Origin: Pseudomonas fluorescens
Lineage (GTDB): Bacteria > Pseudomonadota > Gammaproteobacteria > Pseudomonadales > Pseudomonadaceae
Assembly (NCBI RefSeq): GCF_018614775.1
Contig: NZ_JAGGOF010000035.1
Coordinates: 1 to 59,309 of the forward strand
Reading direction: 5' to 3'
DNA: 59,309 nt
In this document: positions 1 through 11,154 of the stretch, in pieces
Layout: every line of letters begins with the position of its first letter
Position numbering within the stretch: the first letter of the stretch is position 1
Translations under genes and position numbers: made by a program
The notes under the pieces: model-generated
What the model was told of the DNA's origin: nothing
The model's database searches: none
Seen by the model: only the letters and a program-made list of their open reading frames with translations

Positions 1-42
1 GTTGCCTCCACCCAATCATTGGATATTCGGCGAACACAAAAC

Positions 43-70
43 CTGTGGGAGCGAGCCTGCTCGCGATGGG
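43..70. repeat. REP element (single copy)
   Basis: Short imperfect palindrome with the typical Pseudomonas REP core (GAGCCTGCTCGC flanked by GTGGGA and GATGG). It recurs at 4059-4138 as an inverted pair. It lies in the leader upstream of the Asd-like gene; no gene is seen in 1-163. Confidence 0.85.
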
Positions 71-163
71 GCCAGTCCAGGCACTACAAGTCTCCCAGCC
101 AATTGCCCGCATACCTGCCACCCGGTAAAGTGCCGCTCCCCACGTTTTACCTGAGGTAGACCC

Positions 164-1174
164 ATGAGCCAGTCCTTTGATATTGCCGTGATCGGCGCCA
201 CCGGTACTGTCGGCGAAACCCTTGTCCAGATTCTGGAAGAGCGGGACTTTCCGGTGGGCAACCTGTACCTGCTGGCCAGCAGCGAATCGGCCGGCAGCTC
301 GGTGATGTTTCGTGGCAAGAACGTGCGGGTGCGTGAGGTCGATGAATTTGATTTCAGCAAAGTCCAGCTGGCATTTTTCGCCGCTGGCCCGGCAGTGACC
401 CTGAGCTTCGCCCCGCGAGCCACGGCGGCCGGTTGTGGGCTGATCGACCTGTCCGGTGCGTTACCGCCGGAGCAGGCACCACAAGTCGTCCCGGAAGCCA
501 ATGCCCAGGTACTGGCCGGCCTGAAGAAGCCGTTTCAAGTCAGCAGCCCCAGCCCGTCGGCCACGGTGTTGGCTGTTGCGCTGGCACCGCTGCGCGAATG
601 CCTGGACGTGCAGCGCATCAATGTGGCCGCCAGTCTTGCGGTGTCCGCCCAGGGCCGGGTCGCGGTGAGCGAACTGGCGCGCCAGACCGCCGAGTTGCTC
701 AACGCCCGTCCACTGGAACCAAAATTCTTTGACCGACAGATGGCGTTCAACCTGTTGGCCCAGGTCGGCACGCCGGACGAGCAGGGGCATACATTGCTGG
801 AGAAGCGCCTGGTGCGTGAATTGCGCCAGCTGCTGGATCAACCTTTGTTAAAGATTTCCGTGACTTGCATTCAAGCCCCGGTATTTTTTGGCGATAGCTT
901 TAGCGTGACTGTGCAGTCTGCCGGTGCCGTCGACCTGACGAAGGTCAACGCAGCCCTGGAAGCGGCGCCCGGTATCGAGTTGGTAGACGCGGGCGATTAC
1001 CCGACGCCGGTGGGCGATGCGGTGGGGCAGGACGTGGTTTACGTCGGGCGTGTGCGCGGCGGTATTGACGACCCGGCGGAACTGAACATGTGGCTGACGT
1101 CAGATAACGTGCGCAAAGACGCGGCGCTCAATGCGGTGCAGGTAGCTGAGTTGTTGATAAAAGACTTGCTGTAA
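164..1174 (+). CDS. usg: Aspartate-semialdehyde dehydrogenase-like protein (Usg-1 type)
   Basis: 336 aa. The N-terminus has an NAD(P)-binding Rossmann motif (IGATGTVG, residues 10-17) and the whole protein follows the aspartate-semialdehyde dehydrogenase fold (NAD-binding domain, then dimerisation domain). At the place where true Asd has its Cys in a PNC(S/T)T motif, this protein reads SSPSPSAT (about residues 127-133), so the catalytic Cys is absent. Known family: Usg-1, an Asd paralogue next to asd/fimV/truA in gamma-proteobacteria and of unclear function. Inference: not an active dehydrogenase. The start at 164 follows a GAGGTAG-like ribosome site. It lies just upstream of fimV, as in other pseudomonads. 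Confidence 0.85.
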   Translation: MSQSFDIAVIGATGTVGETLVQILEERDFPVGNLYLLASSESAGSSVMFRGKNVRVREVDEFDFSKVQLAFFAAGPAVTLSFAPRATAAGCGLIDLSGALPPEQAPQVVPEANAQVLAGLKKPFQVSSPSPSATVLAVALAPLRECLDVQRINVAASLAVSAQGRVAVSELARQTAELLNARPLEPKFFDRQMAFNLLAQVGTPDEQGHTLLEKRLVRELRQLLDQPLLKISVTCIQAPVFFGDSFSVTVQSAGAVDLTKVNAALEAAPGIELVDAGDYPTPVGDAVGQDVVYVGRVRGGIDDPAELNMWLTSDNVRKDAALNAVQVAELLIKDLL

Positions 1175-1382
1175 AAGATACTTGGCGTCAATTTGTCGAA
1201 TGGTTCTAGCCGGGCGCTATGCTTGGCCAGGGTGTTGAAGGCGAACCTCCCTGCGGGGGCTTCCCGGGACATGAGTGAAATGATCGCGCGCACCGGCGCT
1301 TCGGGGCTGCGCGCAACGCCTTACGGCAGCGGCATCAAGACCTTCTCGCTGGCCGAGGAATGTTCAAACAAAGGAAGAGGCT

Positions 1383-3980
1383 ATGGTTCAAGTTCGCAAA
1401 CTGGTGTTAGCAATAGCGGCCGCCTCGGCGCTGTCCTCCGGTATGGCGCAAGCGCTCGGGCTGGGGGAATTGACCCTGAAGTCGACGCCGAACCAGCCCC
1501 TGGTCGCCGAGATCGAGCTGCTCGACGTCCAGCAGTTGACCGCCGCCGAAGTCGTGCCGAGCCTGGCCTCGCCCGATGACTTCGCCAAGGCCGGCGTCGA
1601 CCGCCAGGCCTTTCTCAATGACCTGACCTTTACCCCGGTAATCAACGCCAGCGGCAAAAGCGTCCTGCGCGTCACGTCCAGCCGGCCGCTGTCCGAGCCG
1701 ATGGTCAAGTTCCTGGTGCAAGTGATGTGGCCCAACGGTCGTTTGCTGCGCGACTACAGCGTGCTGCTTGATCCGTCCAAGTTCTCACCGCAGGCGGCGG
1801 ATGCTGCTCGGGCGAAGCCGCCACAGGTGGTGTCCACGCCGGTCACGGGAGCCACCAAGCCTTCCCAGTACACCACCACGCCGCGCGATACCCTGTGGGA
1901 AATCGCCGCCAAGGTGCGCAACGGCGGGTCGGTCCAGCAAACCATGCTGGCGATCCAGGCGTTGAACCCGAACGCCTTCATCAATGGCAACATCAATCTG
2001 CTCAAGACCGGCCAGGTGCTGCGTCTGCCGGACCCGGTACAAAGCACCGCATTGCCGCAACCCCAGGCCATCGTCGAAGTCGCTGCACAGAACGCCGCCT
2101 GGCGTTCCGGTCGTCGGGGCGTGGCGGGCGCGGGCAAGCAGCAATTGGATGCGACCAGGCGCGGTCGTGGTGAAGGAGCCCCTGCGCAGGCGGCCGGCCG
2201 CGACAACCTGAGCCTGGTCTCTGCCGAGTCGGCGAAGGCGGGTGGCAAGGGCAAGGGCGCTGCCGGTGATGCCCAGGCATTGAACAACAAGCTGGCGGTG
2301 ACCCAGGAAAGCCTCGATTCGGCTCGTCGGGACAACGAAGAGCTGAAAAGCCGCATGGCGGACCTGCAAAGCCAGCTGGACAAGCTGCAACGCCTGATCG
2401 AGCTGAAGAACAATCAGTTGGCCAAGATGCAGGCCGATGGCGCCGCGGTTCCGCCTGCTGGCGAAGCGGCCCCGGCGATGTCCGCGCAGTTGACCCCGGC
2501 ACCGGCGGCCGCCCCCGAGTCTGCCCCGGCTCCTGAAGTGACCCCGCAAGCGTCACCACCTGCTGCTCCGGTTGAGCCAGTCCCCGCAGCGTCCAACGAG
2601 CAAAAATACAATGACCTGCTGACCAACCCGGTCCTGCTGGGCCTGGTGGGTGGCGGTGCGCTGATCCTGCTGTTGCTGCTGTTGTTGCTCGCCCGTCGCC
2701 GCAAGGCCCAGCAGGAAGCCGAAAAGCATTTGCGCATGGCCCGAGCCCTTGAGGAGGAGGCTGACTTCTCCCCGGAGCTCGATCTGCCCCCGAGCAGCTT
2801 CGAGGGCATTGAGGTTCCACCCCCCAGCGTAAAACTCGAGCCAAAGCCAGCGCCCGCGCCGATGCCCAAGCCAGCTCCACTGGTGGCGCCGGTGATCGTC
2901 ACGCCACCTATCGCCGCGCCCTTGGTGGCACCGGCCGCCGAGCGTTCCGACTCCGACGATGTGCTGCCCCTGGCCCAGTCACACATCGACCGTGGTCGTT
3001 TGAACCAGGCCGCTGACCTGCTTGAGCAGGGCATCAAGGCCGAGCCGCAGCGCAGTGATCTGCGTCTCAAGCTGATGGAAGTCTACGGCCAGCAGGGCGA
3101 CCGCGACGCTTTTGTCGCCCAGGAGCGCCAGCTGGTCGCCAACGGCGATAACCACGCCAAGGTCGAACAGCTCAAGAGCCGTTTCCCTGCCATGGTCGTC
3201 GCTGCCGGTGCTGGCCTGGCTGCAGCGGCAGTGGCTGCCGAACTGGACGCGCAGTACGTCAAGGACCTGCTGGAAGACAAGCCGCTGACCGACGAAGAAT
3301 TGGACAGTGCTTTTGACCTGAGCCTGGATGATCTGGAAGCGTCGCCGGTGGCGCCGGCAGCCGAACCGATCGCCGAGCTGGACGCGTTCCCGGAAGATGA
3401 CGACCTGAGTTTCGAGTCGGTGCTCAAGCAGCAGACCCAGGCCAACGAAAGCCTCGACGACCTGTCGGAGTTCGACCTGGACCTGGGTGCCGATGCACCG
3501 ACCCCGGTCGCGGCGCTGGACGACGAAGACTTCCTGCTGGACCTGGGCGACGACCTCAAGGGGTTCGACCTGCCTGCGGCCGATACGCCAGCCTTGCTCG
3601 ATACCCCGGCTGACGATCTCGAGCTGCCGGCGGATTTCGACCTGTCCCTTTCCGACGAAATGGACGCCCACGTCGCGCCGAAGGATGCCTTCGAGTCCGA
3701 GCTGGACGATGTCAACGCCGAACTGGATCGCCTGTCCGACACCCTGAGCCAGCCGACGCCGACGTTTACCGCCGAAGACGCACTGGTCGGTGCCGAGGAC
3801 GAACCGGATTTCGACTTCCTCGGCGGCACCGATGAAGTGGCGACCAAGCTCGACCTGGCACAAGCCTACATGGACATGGGCGACAGCGACGGTGCCCGGG
3901 ATATCCTCGGCGAAGTCCTCAACGAAGGCGATGCCACCCAGAAGAGCGAAGCGCAGGAGATGTTGTCGCGCTTGGTGTGA
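1383..3980 (+). CDS. fimV: FimV: LysM/TPR polar hub protein of type IV pili
   Basis: 865 aa. Order of parts: signal peptide (about 1-24), conserved FimV N-terminal periplasmic region, LysM-type peptidoglycan-binding domain (about 160-217), coiled coil rich in Leu/Glu/Lys (about 295-352), Pro/Ala linker, one membrane segment with a poly-Leu core (about 412-437) followed by RRRK, a cytoplasmic TPR segment (about 520-590), a long Asp/Glu-rich low-complexity region, and the C-terminal FimV TPR cap (last 45 residues). In Pseudomonas FimV localises to the pole, supports type IV pilus secretin assembly and raises cAMP through CyaB. The ATG at 1383 has a strong AAGGAAGAGG site and gives the signal peptide. 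An intrinsic terminator follows directly. Confidence 0.95.
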   Translation: MVQVRKLVLAIAAASALSSGMAQALGLGELTLKSTPNQPLVAEIELLDVQQLTAAEVVPSLASPDDFAKAGVDRQAFLNDLTFTPVINASGKSVLRVTSSRPLSEPMVKFLVQVMWPNGRLLRDYSVLLDPSKFSPQAADAARAKPPQVVSTPVTGATKPSQYTTTPRDTLWEIAAKVRNGGSVQQTMLAIQALNPNAFINGNINLLKTGQVLRLPDPVQSTALPQPQAIVEVAAQNAAWRSGRRGVAGAGKQQLDATRRGRGEGAPAQAAGRDNLSLVSAESAKAGGKGKGAAGDAQALNNKLAVTQESLDSARRDNEELKSRMADLQSQLDKLQRLIELKNNQLAKMQADGAAVPPAGEAAPAMSAQLTPAPAAAPESAPAPEVTPQASPPAAPVEPVPAASNEQKYNDLLTNPVLLGLVGGGALILLLLLLLLARRRKAQQEAEKHLRMARALEEEADFSPELDLPPSSFEGIEVPPPSVKLEPKPAPAPMPKPAPLVAPVIVTPPIAAPLVAPAAERSDSDDVLPLAQSHIDRGRLNQAADLLEQGIKAEPQRSDLRLKLMEVYGQQGDRDAFVAQERQLVANGDNHAKVEQLKSRFPAMVVAAGAGLAAAAVAAELDAQYVKDLLEDKPLTDEELDSAFDLSLDDLEASPVAPAAEPIAELDAFPEDDDLSFESVLKQQTQANESLDDLSEFDLDLGADAPTPVAALDDEDFLLDLGDDLKGFDLPAADTPALLDTPADDLELPADFDLSLSDEMDAHVAPKDAFESELDDVNAELDRLSDTLSQPTPTFTAEDALVGAEDEPDFDFLGGTDEVATKLDLAQAYMDMGDSDGARDILGEVLNEGDATQKSEAQEMLSRLV

Positions 3981-3995
3981 GGGTATGGGATCAAC

Positions 3996-4027
3996 AAAAC
4001 GGCAGCCGGTGAGGCTGCCGTTTTGTT
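3996..4027 (+). terminator. Intrinsic terminator after fimV
   Basis: Perfect stem AACGGCAGCC / GGCTGCCGTT with loop GGTGA and a T-rich tail. It starts 15 bp after the fimV stop. Confidence 0.85.
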
Positions 4028-4058
4028 TGGGGCGGAATATGAGGTTACCTGGAAGATT

Positions 4059-4138
4059 GCCATCGCGAGCAGGCTCGCTCCCACAAGGGATTCGCAGCGT
4101 TCACAAAAGCCTGTGGGAGCGAGCCTGCTCGCGATGGC
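4059..4138. repeat. Inverted REP pair (REPIN/BIME-like)
   Basis: Two REP copies in opposite orientation (4059-4087 and 4111-4138), separated by about 23 bp, with the same core as the copy at 43-70. Such doublets are mobilised in trans by REP-associated tyrosine transposases in Pseudomonas and can stabilise mRNA ends or bind gyrase. It sits in the fimV-truA gap. Confidence 0.88.
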
Positions 4139-4194
4139 GCCAGTCGATCCAACCCAGGATCACCTGTTGCACTGGCATCCCGCCCCACCGGCCT

Positions 4195-4200
4195 TATAAT
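4195..4200 (+). promoter_or_regulatory. Consensus -10 box upstream of truA
   Basis: A perfect TATAAT at 4195-4200 would start transcription near 4207. That argues against a truA start codon at TTG 4209 and in favour of 4236 or 4266. No clear -35 box is seen. Confidence 0.5.
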
Positions 4201-4235
4201 GCCCGCCTTTGCGTCCCTCAGCAGGCTGTAATTCC

Positions 4236-5090
4236 TTGGCAAACATAGACAACCCGGCTGCCGAAATGGCGGCCGACGGCTTTTTCCGCATCGCCTTGGG
4301 CGTGGAATACAAAGGCTCGCGCTATCGTGGCTGGCAGCGCCAGGCTTCCGGCGTACTGACGGTGCAGGAAACCCTTGAGAACGCGCTGTCCAAAGTCGCC
4401 GACTCGCCGGTTTCGCTGCATTGCGCCGGCCGTACCGACGCTGGCGTGCATGCCTGCGGCCAAGTGGTGCATTTCGATACCCAGGTCGAGCGTTCGATGA
4501 AGGCTTGGGTAATGGGGGCCAACATCAACTTGCCCCACGATGTCAGTGTCAGTTGGGCCAAGGTGATGCCGGCGCATTTTCATGCGCGCTTCAAGGCGAT
4601 CGCCCGGCGTTATCGCTACGTGATCTACAACGATCAGATTCGCCCGGCGCACCTCAACGAAGAAATCACCTGGAATCACCGCCCATTGGACGTCGAGCGC
4701 ATGGCCGAGGCCGCGCAGTACCTGGTCGGAGTCCATGATTTCAGCGCTTTCCGCGCCGGCCAGTGCCAGGCCAAGTCGCCGATCAAGGAGTTGCATCACC
4801 TGCGCGTGACCCGTCACGGCAAGATGATCGTGCTCGACATCCGCGCCAGCGCGTTCCTGCATCACATGGTCCGGAACATTGCCGGCGTGCTCATGACCAT
4901 CGGTGCTGGCGAACGCCCGGTGGAATGGATCAAGGAAGTGCTCGACAGTCGTGTCCGCCGCTCCGGTGGGGTGACGGCGCATCCGTTCGGCCTGTACCTG
5001 GTGCAAGTGGAGTATCGCGATGAGTTCGAGCTGCCGGAGCGTTACATCGGGCCACATTTCCTCACGGGCTTCTCCGAACTCGACGGCTGA
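4236..5090 (+). CDS. truA: tRNA pseudouridine(38-40) synthase TruA
   Basis: Isomerises uridines 38-40 in the anticodon stem-loop of tRNAs. The motif GRTDAGVHA carries the catalytic Asp (about residue 68 with this start), and the N-terminal VEYKGSRYRGWQ segment is typical of TruA. The C-terminal half is complete. Start choice is uncertain: TTG 4209 (too close to the predicted transcription start), TTG 4236 (chosen, with a weak GCAGG at suitable distance, giving 284 aa), or ATG 4266 (274 aa, directly before the conserved core). It is followed closely by trpF, as in other pseudomonads. Confidence 0.9.
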   Translation: MANIDNPAAEMAADGFFRIALGVEYKGSRYRGWQRQASGVLTVQETLENALSKVADSPVSLHCAGRTDAGVHACGQVVHFDTQVERSMKAWVMGANINLPHDVSVSWAKVMPAHFHARFKAIARRYRYVIYNDQIRPAHLNEEITWNHRPLDVERMAEAAQYLVGVHDFSAFRAGQCQAKSPIKELHHLRVTRHGKMIVLDIRASAFLHHMVRNIAGVLMTIGAGERPVEWIKEVLDSRVRRSGGVTAHPFGLYLVQVEYRDEFELPERYIGPHFLTGFSELDG

Positions 5091-5153
5091 CGCCCTTCGC
5101 AGCATTTGCTACCATCCGGGACTTTCACGGATTTGCCTTGGAGTTTTCACGAC

Positions 5154-5786
5154 ATGTCGGCCGTTCGCAGCAAGATTTGCGGGATCACCCGCGTCGAGGA
5201 CGCGTTGGCGGCGGTCGAGGCCGGGGCCGACGCCATCGGGCTGGTGTTCTATGCCAAGAGCCCGCGGGCGGTGACGGTGCAGCAGGCGAGGGCGATCATC
5301 CAGGCCCTGCCGCCGTTCGTGACCCCCGTCGGCTTGTTCGTCAACGCCAGTCGTTGCGAGCTGGGCGAGATACTCGATGCGGTGCCGCTGGCGTTGTTGC
5401 AATTTCATGGCGACGAGACGCCCGCCGATTGTGAAGGCTGGCATCGTCCGTACATCAAGGCATTGCGGGTCAAGGCGGGCGATGACATCGCCGCCAGTTG
5501 CGAGGCCTTCGCCGGTGCCAGCGGCATGTTGCTGGACACCTACGTGGAGGGCGTTCCTGGCGGTACCGGCGAAGCGTTCGACTGGTCGCTGGTGCCCAAG
5601 GGATTGAGCAAGCCGATTATCCTGGCCGGCGGCCTTACGGCGCAGAACGTGGCCGAGGCGATTCGCCAGGTTCGCCCTTACGCGGTGGATGTGAGTGGCG
5701 GCGTTGAGCAGGGCAAGGGCATCAAGGATCCGGCGAAGATTCGCGCGTTCATGGCGGCTGTACGCAGCAGCCAGTCGTCAATGTGA
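5154..5786 (+). CDS. trpF: Phosphoribosylanthranilate isomerase TrpF
   Basis: 210 aa TIM-barrel enzyme of tryptophan synthesis (PRA to CdRP). KICGIT at the N-terminus places the catalytic Cys at residue 9; the distal AVDVSGGVE motif holds the catalytic Asp and the phosphate-binding glycines. The open frame extends upstream to 5106, but the ATG at 5154 is the family start and has a GGAG site about 10 bp upstream. It lies 63 bp after truA and is probably co-transcribed. In Pseudomonas trpF is separate from the other trp genes, as here. Confidence 0.95.
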   Translation: MSAVRSKICGITRVEDALAAVEAGADAIGLVFYAKSPRAVTVQQARAIIQALPPFVTPVGLFVNASRCELGEILDAVPLALLQFHGDETPADCEGWHRPYIKALRVKAGDDIAASCEAFAGASGMLLDTYVEGVPGGTGEAFDWSLVPKGLSKPIILAGGLTAQNVAEAIRQVRPYAVDVSGGVEQGKGIKDPAKIRAFMAAVRSSQSSM

Positions 5787-6044
5787 CGGCTGGCAGACTG
5801 CCGCCGTCCATACCTGCACTGTACAAAGCAGGCAGGCGCCGCCTCCGGGCGGGCCGATAGCGTAGTGGCAGCCACGCTGAAGCGGTTGCCGGGATGGCTG
5901 AGGAAGGTTGGGTTGCACGCAGGTCATGCTCCGCGCTGACCGTGGTCGCCTTACGGCCCTCGCCGCACAAATGAATTTAGCTCAAGGGCATACGCGGGGC
6001 CGCGAACCAGAGCGTTCGGGCCGCCGGTACTGGAGAAAGAAAGC

Positions 6045-6965
6045 ATGAGCAACTGGTTGGTAGACAAACTGATCCCTTCGATCATGCGTTCCGAGGTGAA
6101 GAAAAGCTCGGTGCCTGAAGGTCTGTGGCACAAATGTCCGTCCTGCGAAGCGGTGTTGTACCGCCCGGAGTTGGAAAAGACCCTGGACGTTTGCCCCAAG
6201 TGCAACCACCACATGCGCATTGGCGCGCGTGCCCGTATCGATATCTTCCTGGACGCCGAAGGTCGCGAGGAGCTGGGCGCCGACCTGGAACCGGTAGACC
6301 GCCTGAAATTCCGCGACGGCAAGAAGTACAAGGATCGCCTGACCGCTGCCCAGAAGCAGACTGGTGAAAAAGATGCACTGGTGTCCATGAGCGGGACCTT
6401 GCTGGGCATGCCGGTGGTGGTCTCGGCCTTCGAATTCTCCTTCATGGGCGGTTCCATGGGCGCCATCGTCGGCGAGCGCTTCGTTCGTGCCGCCAACCAT
6501 GCCCTGGAGAACCGTTGCCCGATGATCTGCTTCGCCGCTTCCGGCGGTGCGCGGATGCAGGAAGCGCTGATCTCCCTGATGCAAATGGCCAAGACCTCGG
6601 CGGTACTGGCGCGTCTGCGCGAAGAAGGCATCCCATTCATCTCCGTGCTGACCGATCCGGTCTACGGCGGTGTCTCCGCCAGCCTGGCGATGCTGGGCGA
6701 CGTGATCGTCGGCGAGCCCAAGGCCCTGATCGGCTTCGCCGGCCCGCGCGTGATCGAGCAGACCGTGCGTGAAAAGCTGCCGGAAGGCTTTCAGCGCAGT
6801 GAGTTCCTGCTGGAGCATGGTGCCATCGACATGATCATCCATCGCCAGGAACTGCGTCCGCGCCTGGGCAATCTGCTGGCGCAACTGATGGGTCTGCCGA
6901 CGCCGAAGTTCGTCGCCGCGCCGATCGAGCCGATCGTGGTTCCGCCGGTGCCTGCAGGCCTATGA
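6045..6965 (+). CDS. accD: Acetyl-CoA carboxylase carboxyltransferase subunit beta
   Basis: 306 aa. AccD pairs with AccA to transfer the carboxyl group from carboxybiotin to acetyl-CoA, giving malonyl-CoA for fatty acid synthesis. The N-terminal four-Cys zinc ribbon is intact (C31, C34, C50, C53), followed by the crotonase-like carboxyltransferase domain with the GGSMG and ASGGARMQE oxyanion-hole regions. The start at 6045 has a GGAGAA site. Its last four bases overlap the folC start (ATGA), so the two are translationally coupled. A 258-bp gap (5787-6044) separates it from trpF; it has several small inverted repeats but no gene that I can support. Confidence 0.97.
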   Translation: MSNWLVDKLIPSIMRSEVKKSSVPEGLWHKCPSCEAVLYRPELEKTLDVCPKCNHHMRIGARARIDIFLDAEGREELGADLEPVDRLKFRDGKKYKDRLTAAQKQTGEKDALVSMSGTLLGMPVVVSAFEFSFMGGSMGAIVGERFVRAANHALENRCPMICFAASGGARMQEALISLMQMAKTSAVLARLREEGIPFISVLTDPVYGGVSASLAMLGDVIVGEPKALIGFAGPRVIEQTVREKLPEGFQRSEFLLEHGAIDMIIHRQELRPRLGNLLAQLMGLPTPKFVAAPIEPIVVPPVPAGL

Positions 6966-8269
6966 CCCAGCGTACCCTGGGCGACTGGCTTGCCTACCTC
7001 GAGCAGTTGCATCCGTCGGCCATCGACATGGGGCTGGAGCGCTCGCAAGCGGTAGCGTCCCGCATGGGGCTCGCCAAGCCGGCACCCAGGGTCATCACCG
7101 TCACTGGCACCAACGGCAAGGGTTCGACCTGCGCTTTCGTGGCTTCGCTGCTGCGGGCGCAAGGGTTGAGTGTCGGTGTCTACAGTTCGCCGCACCTGCT
7201 GCGCTACAACGAGCGGGTGCAGGTCAACGGTGTCGAAGCCACTGACGTCGCGCTGTGCGAAGCCTTTGCTGCGGTGGAAGCCGGGCGCGGCGAAATTTCC
7301 CTGACGTATTTCGAAATGGGCACCCTGGCGGCGTTCTGGCTGTTCGCCCGTGAGGGCCTCGATGCCGTTGTGCTGGAAGTCGGGCTGGGCGGTCGCCTGG
7401 ACACGGTCAACCTGGTGGACGCGGACATCGCCCTGGTCACCAGCATCGGCGTGGACCATGCCGATTACCTGGGCGATACCCGTGAGTCCGTCGCTTACGA
7501 GAAGGCCGGTATCTTCCGCCAGGGCGCGCCTGCGCTCTGTGGCGACCTCAATCCTCCCCAGCCGTTGCTGGACAAGGTCCGTGAGCTGAGCTGCCCATTC
7601 TTCCTGCGCGGGCGGGATTTCGATCTGGCAATGACCGAGCAACATTGGCAATGGCGCGGCAGCGACGCCCAGGGCCATCCGGTGGAGCTGCGCGATCTGC
7701 CGCTGCTGGACCTGCCGATGGAAAACGCCGCGCTGGCGCTTCAGGCCTATCTGTTGCTGGGTTTGCCATGGGACGCCGGACAAATTGTCGAAGCGTTGCA
7801 AGCGACCCGCATCGTCGGGCGGCTTGACCACCGCCAGTTCGATTGGAAAGGCAAGCGTCTGAACCTGTTGCTGGATGTCGGCCACAACCCCCATGCGGCG
7901 CAGTACTTGGCCGAGCGCCTGGCTCGGCGGCCCGTGGCAGGGCAGCGTCTGGCGGTTTTCGGGCTGCTGTCCGACAAGGATCTGGATGGCGTTGTCGATG
8001 CGTTGGGTGCTAGTGTCCAGCATTGGGCGGTAACGCCACTGGATTCGCCGCGTTCGCGTCCGGCGGCAGAGTTGCAGGACGCATTGCATCGCCGCGGTGC
8101 CGCCGTACGCAGCTACGGCAGTGTGGCCGCCGCGCTGGAAGGGCAGTGCGCCGTGGCGACGACCGATGACGAGATCCTGTTGTTCGGATCATTTTTTTGT
8201 GTTGCCGAGGCCCTGCAATGGCTGGCCCGGCGCTCCACGGAGGAAGCGGCAGATGGCATTGCTGGATAA
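6962..8269 (+). CDS. folC: Bifunctional dihydrofolate/folylpolyglutamate synthase
   Basis: 435 aa Mur-ligase-type enzyme that adds glutamate to dihydropteroate and to folates. It has the ATP-binding loop TGTNGKGS near residue 48, the SSPHL motif that follows it, and the central Mur ligase domain. The C-terminal part has DVGHNPHA, the usual start of the ligase C-domain. It overlaps accD by 4 bp and the downstream SPOR gene by 17 bp, so accD-folC-dedD form one operon. Confidence 0.96.
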   Translation: MTQRTLGDWLAYLEQLHPSAIDMGLERSQAVASRMGLAKPAPRVITVTGTNGKGSTCAFVASLLRAQGLSVGVYSSPHLLRYNERVQVNGVEATDVALCEAFAAVEAGRGEISLTYFEMGTLAAFWLFAREGLDAVVLEVGLGGRLDTVNLVDADIALVTSIGVDHADYLGDTRESVAYEKAGIFRQGAPALCGDLNPPQPLLDKVRELSCPFFLRGRDFDLAMTEQHWQWRGSDAQGHPVELRDLPLLDLPMENAALALQAYLLLGLPWDAGQIVEALQATRIVGRLDHRQFDWKGKRLNLLLDVGHNPHAAQYLAERLARRPVAGQRLAVFGLLSDKDLDGVVDALGASVQHWAVTPLDSPRSRPAAELQDALHRRGAAVRSYGSVAAALEGQCAVATTDDEILLFGSFFCVAEALQWLARRSTEEAADGIAG

Positions 8270-8900
8270 GGCGTACAAGCAGCGCATGGTCGGGGCCTTG
8301 GTTTTGGTGGCCCTGGCGGTGATTTTCCTGCCGATGCTGTTTTCCCGCCAGGACGAGCAACGCCAGGTCACGGTCGATGCGCCGGCTGCGCCTCAAGCGC
8401 CGTCGGTGCCGCCGATGCACGTTGAACCGGTGGCGGTGCCCGAGCCACAGGCGCTGCCCCAGGAGCCGATTCCGAGCGACGAAGAGCTGGCTCAGCAACC
8501 GGCTGCACCGTCGACGCCTATTGCGCCTGCACCGAGCAAGCCGGCTGTCGCGCCAACGCCCGTTCCCGCAGCACCGGCCGTCAAGCCGGCGCCGACCCAG
8601 CCGATTACCGCTGCGCCCGCCAAGCCGGATACCACGCAAAGTCGTGTGGATGCCAACGGCCTGTCGGTCAGTTGGTCGGTGCAACTGGCCAGCCTGACCA
8701 GCCGCGAAAGTGCCGAAAGCTTGCAGAAGAACCTGCGCAGCCAAGGCTACAACGCCTATATCCGCTCCGCCGATGGCAAGAACCGGGTGTTTGTCGGTCC
8801 GCTGATCGAGCGGGCCGAGGCCGACCGCCTGCGTGATCTGCTCGGTCGCCAGCAGAACCTCAAGGGGTTCGTGGTACGTTTCCAGCCAGAGCGCGGTTAA
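8253..8900 (+). CDS. dedD: SPOR-domain cell division protein (DedD-like)
   Basis: 215 aa. A short cytoplasmic N-terminus is followed by one membrane segment (about residues 11-27), a long Pro/Ala/Val periplasmic linker, and a C-terminal SPOR domain (about 140-213; WSVQLASL at its start). SPOR domains bind denuded septal peptidoglycan; DedD recruits to the divisome. The open frame extends upstream to 8097, but the ATG at 8253 has a GGAGGAAG site and gives the membrane segment at the right place. It overlaps the end of folC by 17 bp. Confidence 0.9.
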   Translation: MALLDKAYKQRMVGALVLVALAVIFLPMLFSRQDEQRQVTVDAPAAPQAPSVPPMHVEPVAVPEPQALPQEPIPSDEELAQQPAAPSTPIAPAPSKPAVAPTPVPAAPAVKPAPTQPITAAPAKPDTTQSRVDANGLSVSWSVQLASLTSRESAESLQKNLRSQGYNAYIRSADGKNRVFVGPLIERAEADRLRDLLGRQQNLKGFVVRFQPERG

Positions 8901-8930
8901 CTGCGATTTAGCTGATTTGAATCACGCAGC

Positions 8931-8959
8931 TTACCGACAGGCCTGGGCTCTGCTAAAAT
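8931..8959 (+). promoter_or_regulatory. Candidate sigma-70 promoter for cvpA-purF
   Basis: TTACCG (8931-8936) and TAAAAT (8954-8959) with a 17-bp spacer, 31 bp before the cvpA start. The -35 box is weak. Confidence 0.5.
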
Positions 8960-8989
8960 GCGCCGCCTTATCCGTCTGTAGGCTGCACC

Positions 8990-9550
8990 GTGCCATTTAC
9001 CTGGGTTGACTGGGCGATCGTTGCGATCGTCGCCATCTCCGCATTGATCAGTCTGAGCCGGGGCTTCGTCAAGGAAGCCCTCTCGCTGCTGACCTGGATC
9101 ATCGCGGGAGTCGTGGCCTGGTTGTTTGGTGGCTCGCTGTCCCAGTACCTCGCCGGATACATCGAAACCCCGTCGGCTCGCGTGATCGCGGGCTGTGCCA
9201 TCTTGTTTATCGCCACCTTGCTGGTCGGCGCAATGATCAACTACCTGATCGGCGAACTGATTCGCGTCACCGGGCTTTCCGGGACGGACCGGTTCCTGGG
9301 CATGGCCTTCGGCGCCGCGCGTGGCGCGCTGCTGGTGGTCGTGGCTGTCGGGCTCTTGAGCCTGGGGCCGGTACAGCAGGATAAGTGGTGGCAGGAGTCC
9401 CGGCTCGTGCCACAATTTCTATTGGTCGCAGACTGGTCAAAAAACCTGATCCTGGGTTGGAGCAGTCAGTGGCTTGCCAGCGGTATCAGCGTACCCGCTG
9501 AAATACCGTTCAAGGAACAGCTCTTGCCGACGGCCAAAACGCCGCAGTGA
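8990..9550 (+). CDS. cvpA: CvpA family inner-membrane protein
   Basis: 186 aa with four hydrophobic segments (about 5-22, 29-50, 64-86, 102-122) and the conserved FVKEALSL region after the first one. In E. coli CvpA was named for colicin V production and is linked to envelope homeostasis; its place before purF is conserved in many gamma-proteobacteria. The start codon is GTG at 8990; no good upstream ATG exists. It is 41 bp from purF and probably in the same operon. Confidence 0.93.
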   Translation: MPFTWVDWAIVAIVAISALISLSRGFVKEALSLLTWIIAGVVAWLFGGSLSQYLAGYIETPSARVIAGCAILFIATLLVGAMINYLIGELIRVTGLSGTDRFLGMAFGAARGALLVVVAVGLLSLGPVQQDKWWQESRLVPQFLLVADWSKNLILGWSSQWLASGISVPAEIPFKEQLLPTAKTPQ

Positions 9551-9591
9551 GTGTTGTTCAGTTCAGATCCATTAAGTAGGGGTTGCGTCGC

Positions 9592-11097
<1,506 letters not shown>

Positions 11098-11103
11098 GTC
11101 ACG

Positions 11104-11127
11104 AACCGGCCCCGAGGGGCCGGTTTG
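11104..11127 (+). terminator. Intrinsic terminator after purF
   Basis: Perfect stem AACCGGCCCC/GGGGCCGGTT with loop GAG and a short T run, 6 bp after the purF stop and about 28 bp before metZ. Confidence 0.8.
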
Positions 11128-11154
11128 CGTTTAACCGATTACAGGAGTGGCAGC

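Noticed and set aside
6791..8089. Long antisense frame of 432 aa over folC
   Set aside because: High-GC Pseudomonas DNA makes long shadow frames; the plus strand carries complete folC motifs, and the antisense product has no recognisable domain or ribosome site.
11098..11154. SAM riboswitch or T-box upstream of metZ
   Set aside because: The gap is only 57 bp and is mostly the purF terminator; no riboswitch core is present.
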